From Thermoplasmatota archaeon (GTDB lineage Archaea; Thermoplasmatota; Thermoplasmata; Methanomassiliicoccales; Methanomassiliicoccaceae): a stretch of 7,417 nt of DNA. Below the pieces are notes generated by a model, which was given only the letters and a program-made list of their open reading frames with translations, did not search any database and was not told the DNA's origin. The DNA lies in NCBI GenBank assembly GCA_022709105.1, contig JAKIXL010000028.1, positions 6,561-13,977 of the forward strand. Reading direction: 5' to 3'. A program made the translations under genes and the position numbers. Below are positions 7,301-7,417 of this stretch, piece by piece (position 1 is the stretch's first letter; each line of letters opens with the position of its first letter).

Positions 7301-7417
7301 GCTTATATCTGACAACGGCGTCCTTGATGGTCTTGTTCCAGGCAGTGCCTAGGTGGATATAACCAGTGGTGTATGGAGGCCCATCGACGAAGTAGTAGTC
7401 GGCCCCGCTGGCGCGAA
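3348..7417 (-). CDS. ileS: Isoleucyl-tRNA synthetase with C-terminal HhH, zinc-ribbon and DUF835 extension (5' partial)
   Basis: Class Ia synthetase that charges tRNA-Ile and edits valine, in the cytoplasm. The frame stays open to the right edge, beyond the ATG at 7298, so the start is outside. 1355 residues are visible, numbered here from the first full codon (7415). The HIGH motif is HLGT (21-24) within GPPYTTGYIHLGTAWNK. The CP1 editing domain has WTTTPWTLPAN (187-197) and GHGPEDF (298-304). WCISRQRYWG (422-431) and MSKSKGN (567-573) complete the active site. Cys pairs at 148/151, 367/370, 439/441 and 477/480 suggest zinc knuckles. The anticodon-binding and archaeal C-terminal domains run to about 1019, the normal end. 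The protein then continues with helix-hairpin-helix pairs (about 1025-1079 and 1100-1157), a CxxC-x10-CxxC ribbon (Cys 1166, 1169, 1180, 1183), an acidic linker, and DUF835 (about 1210-1352). The synthetase call is certain; the role of the extension is unknown. Confidence 0.97.
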   Translation of the reverse strand, partial: RASGADYYFVDGPPYTTGYIHLGTAWNKTIKDAVVRYKRMQRLNVRDQPGYDMHGLPIEVKVEQAIGIKSKKDIEAFGIDKFVNTCKEFALNHQAKMTEQFKELGVWLDWEKPYMTITPSYIEAAWWTLKRAFDRGLLAASNRVISWCPRCETALAEAEIEYSDEKDPSIYVRFPVKNEPGVSLLIWTTTPWTLPANMAVAAHPDFQYAKVRYHRGGEADTVIVLEGLVDAIGQLEGWEEIEVLQLIEGDDLVGLEYVPPLYDEIESQRGMSGKWVHRVIPSQTVEADMTGLVHIAPGHGPEDFELGREFGLEPYCPVDESGRFTKDVGNRYYGMPVKKANALIMDDLQDKGLMFHRGMIDHRYGHCWRCRSGIIYRNTSQWYLRVTEVKDLMLDEIAKVQWTPEWAGSSREYDWTMNARDWCISRQRYWGIPLPVWTCGCGHMKVVGTSDDLEGAEGYQKGMDLHRPWIDGVLLKCDKCGGKMKRVNDVLDVWFDAGVCSWAQLGYPRNRSEFERWWPAKFITEAHDQTRGWFYSQLGSSCISFGRAPYKSVLMHGWMLDPQGQPMSKSKGNVIEPAKVIAEFGADAVRFYFMRVSAPWEDISFQHEGVKNARKMLNILWNVVNFASTYMSIDKFEPSNIDLAAARAAMRPEDRWLASRTEKLKLEVTRNLDSLDLHRACRSLEEFILEDMSRWYVRLIRDRMWTESADMDKIAAYVTLYEALMTTVKLLAPFCPHISEEIYQALDGKLTSVHMCDWPMSDPTAVDDRLEASMRTMQELVDEITKERQKKNIKLRWPLKRIIIQSRSQEVLDLLRPMEEVLLSQANVKSVEYVAPGHTWHELRLEVIPNPNAIGKVYRQWSAKIAVMLKNRPAEKVKEAIERGEYSLGIEGQAVRIEPGMVSFSTSLPDNIVAVEFADGTLFIDFEVTPEIEAEGYTRELIRRIQQMRKDMKLDVEEFVRTEVKAPAQLEGYFKTWKDHVMKETRSLQLELVSEPKGEHAASWDIEKHKVDIALSSLRMKERIKDLSRVPGMSQETALALIRAGKASLEEMRGADEASLAAIEGVSRNDARNIVHYLSRQEAAPAKVEAPPVREDKGRMLAYLMRVPRMNHLKAEMIYDAGYDSVDKITMASKEDLREVKGLGSKTVDSIMEHAASGGFTRVTECCNCKKPVQPYENECPACHSPVAMIKVEDEPEEKNATKSTSALEPGFTYLIKEEKGVRSYSLFVEAIEKGVKGFCVTRDYPLKVRSKYNLGDTPVIWLTNIGKDDSLRPKDLEKLSFSLEQFLSKNGGIILLDGLEYLITNNNFLTVLRFVQSLRDQVAIHHSILMLAMNPSTLDPHEMNLLEKEVDVTF

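Overview
The window looks archaeal. Its isoleucyl-tRNA synthetase is of archaeal type, it encodes both subunits of the aconitase-X enzyme that archaea use as phosphomevalonate dehydratase, a DUF835 domain is present, and AT-rich TATA-like boxes lie in the one intergenic promoter region. High GC and frequent AGG and ATA codons, together with DUF835, point by inference to Thermoplasmatota, perhaps a Methanomassiliicoccales relative. No rRNA or other marker is present to prove this.

Layout, left to right. (1) Bases 1-607, minus strand: the N-terminal half of a DHA2-family (14-TM) MFS efflux transporter, cut by the left edge. (2) Bases 630-1274, minus strand: a TetR-family repressor just upstream of the transporter in the same direction, a typical autoregulated efflux operon. 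(3) Bases 1275-1423: a compact divergent control region with a TATA-like box, a palindrome at the predicted repressor start point, and a second promoter facing right. (4) Bases 1424-3351, plus strand: a two-gene unit for phosphomevalonate dehydratase. The large subunit is followed, with overlap, by a small subunit fused in frame to a Nudix hydrolase domain. (5) Bases 3348-7417, minus strand: isoleucyl-tRNA synthetase, cut at its 5' end by the right edge. Its C-terminus continues past the normal end of the enzyme into helix-hairpin-helix repeats, a four-cysteine zinc ribbon and a DUF835 domain. The two convergent genes share a CTAG in which both stop codons overlap, at the centre of a 7-bp-arm inverted repeat.

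Functionally there are three independent units: regulated drug or solute export; the dehydration step of the archaeal modified mevalonate (isoprenoid lipid) pathway with an attached Nudix activity; and translation. The most unusual items are the two fusions: IleRS-HhH-zinc ribbon-DUF835, and PMDh small subunit-Nudix, the latter apparently starting at a non-AUG codon inside a CTGA overlap. There is no gene-free stretch over 300 bases, and no RNA gene, CRISPR array or mobile element was seen.
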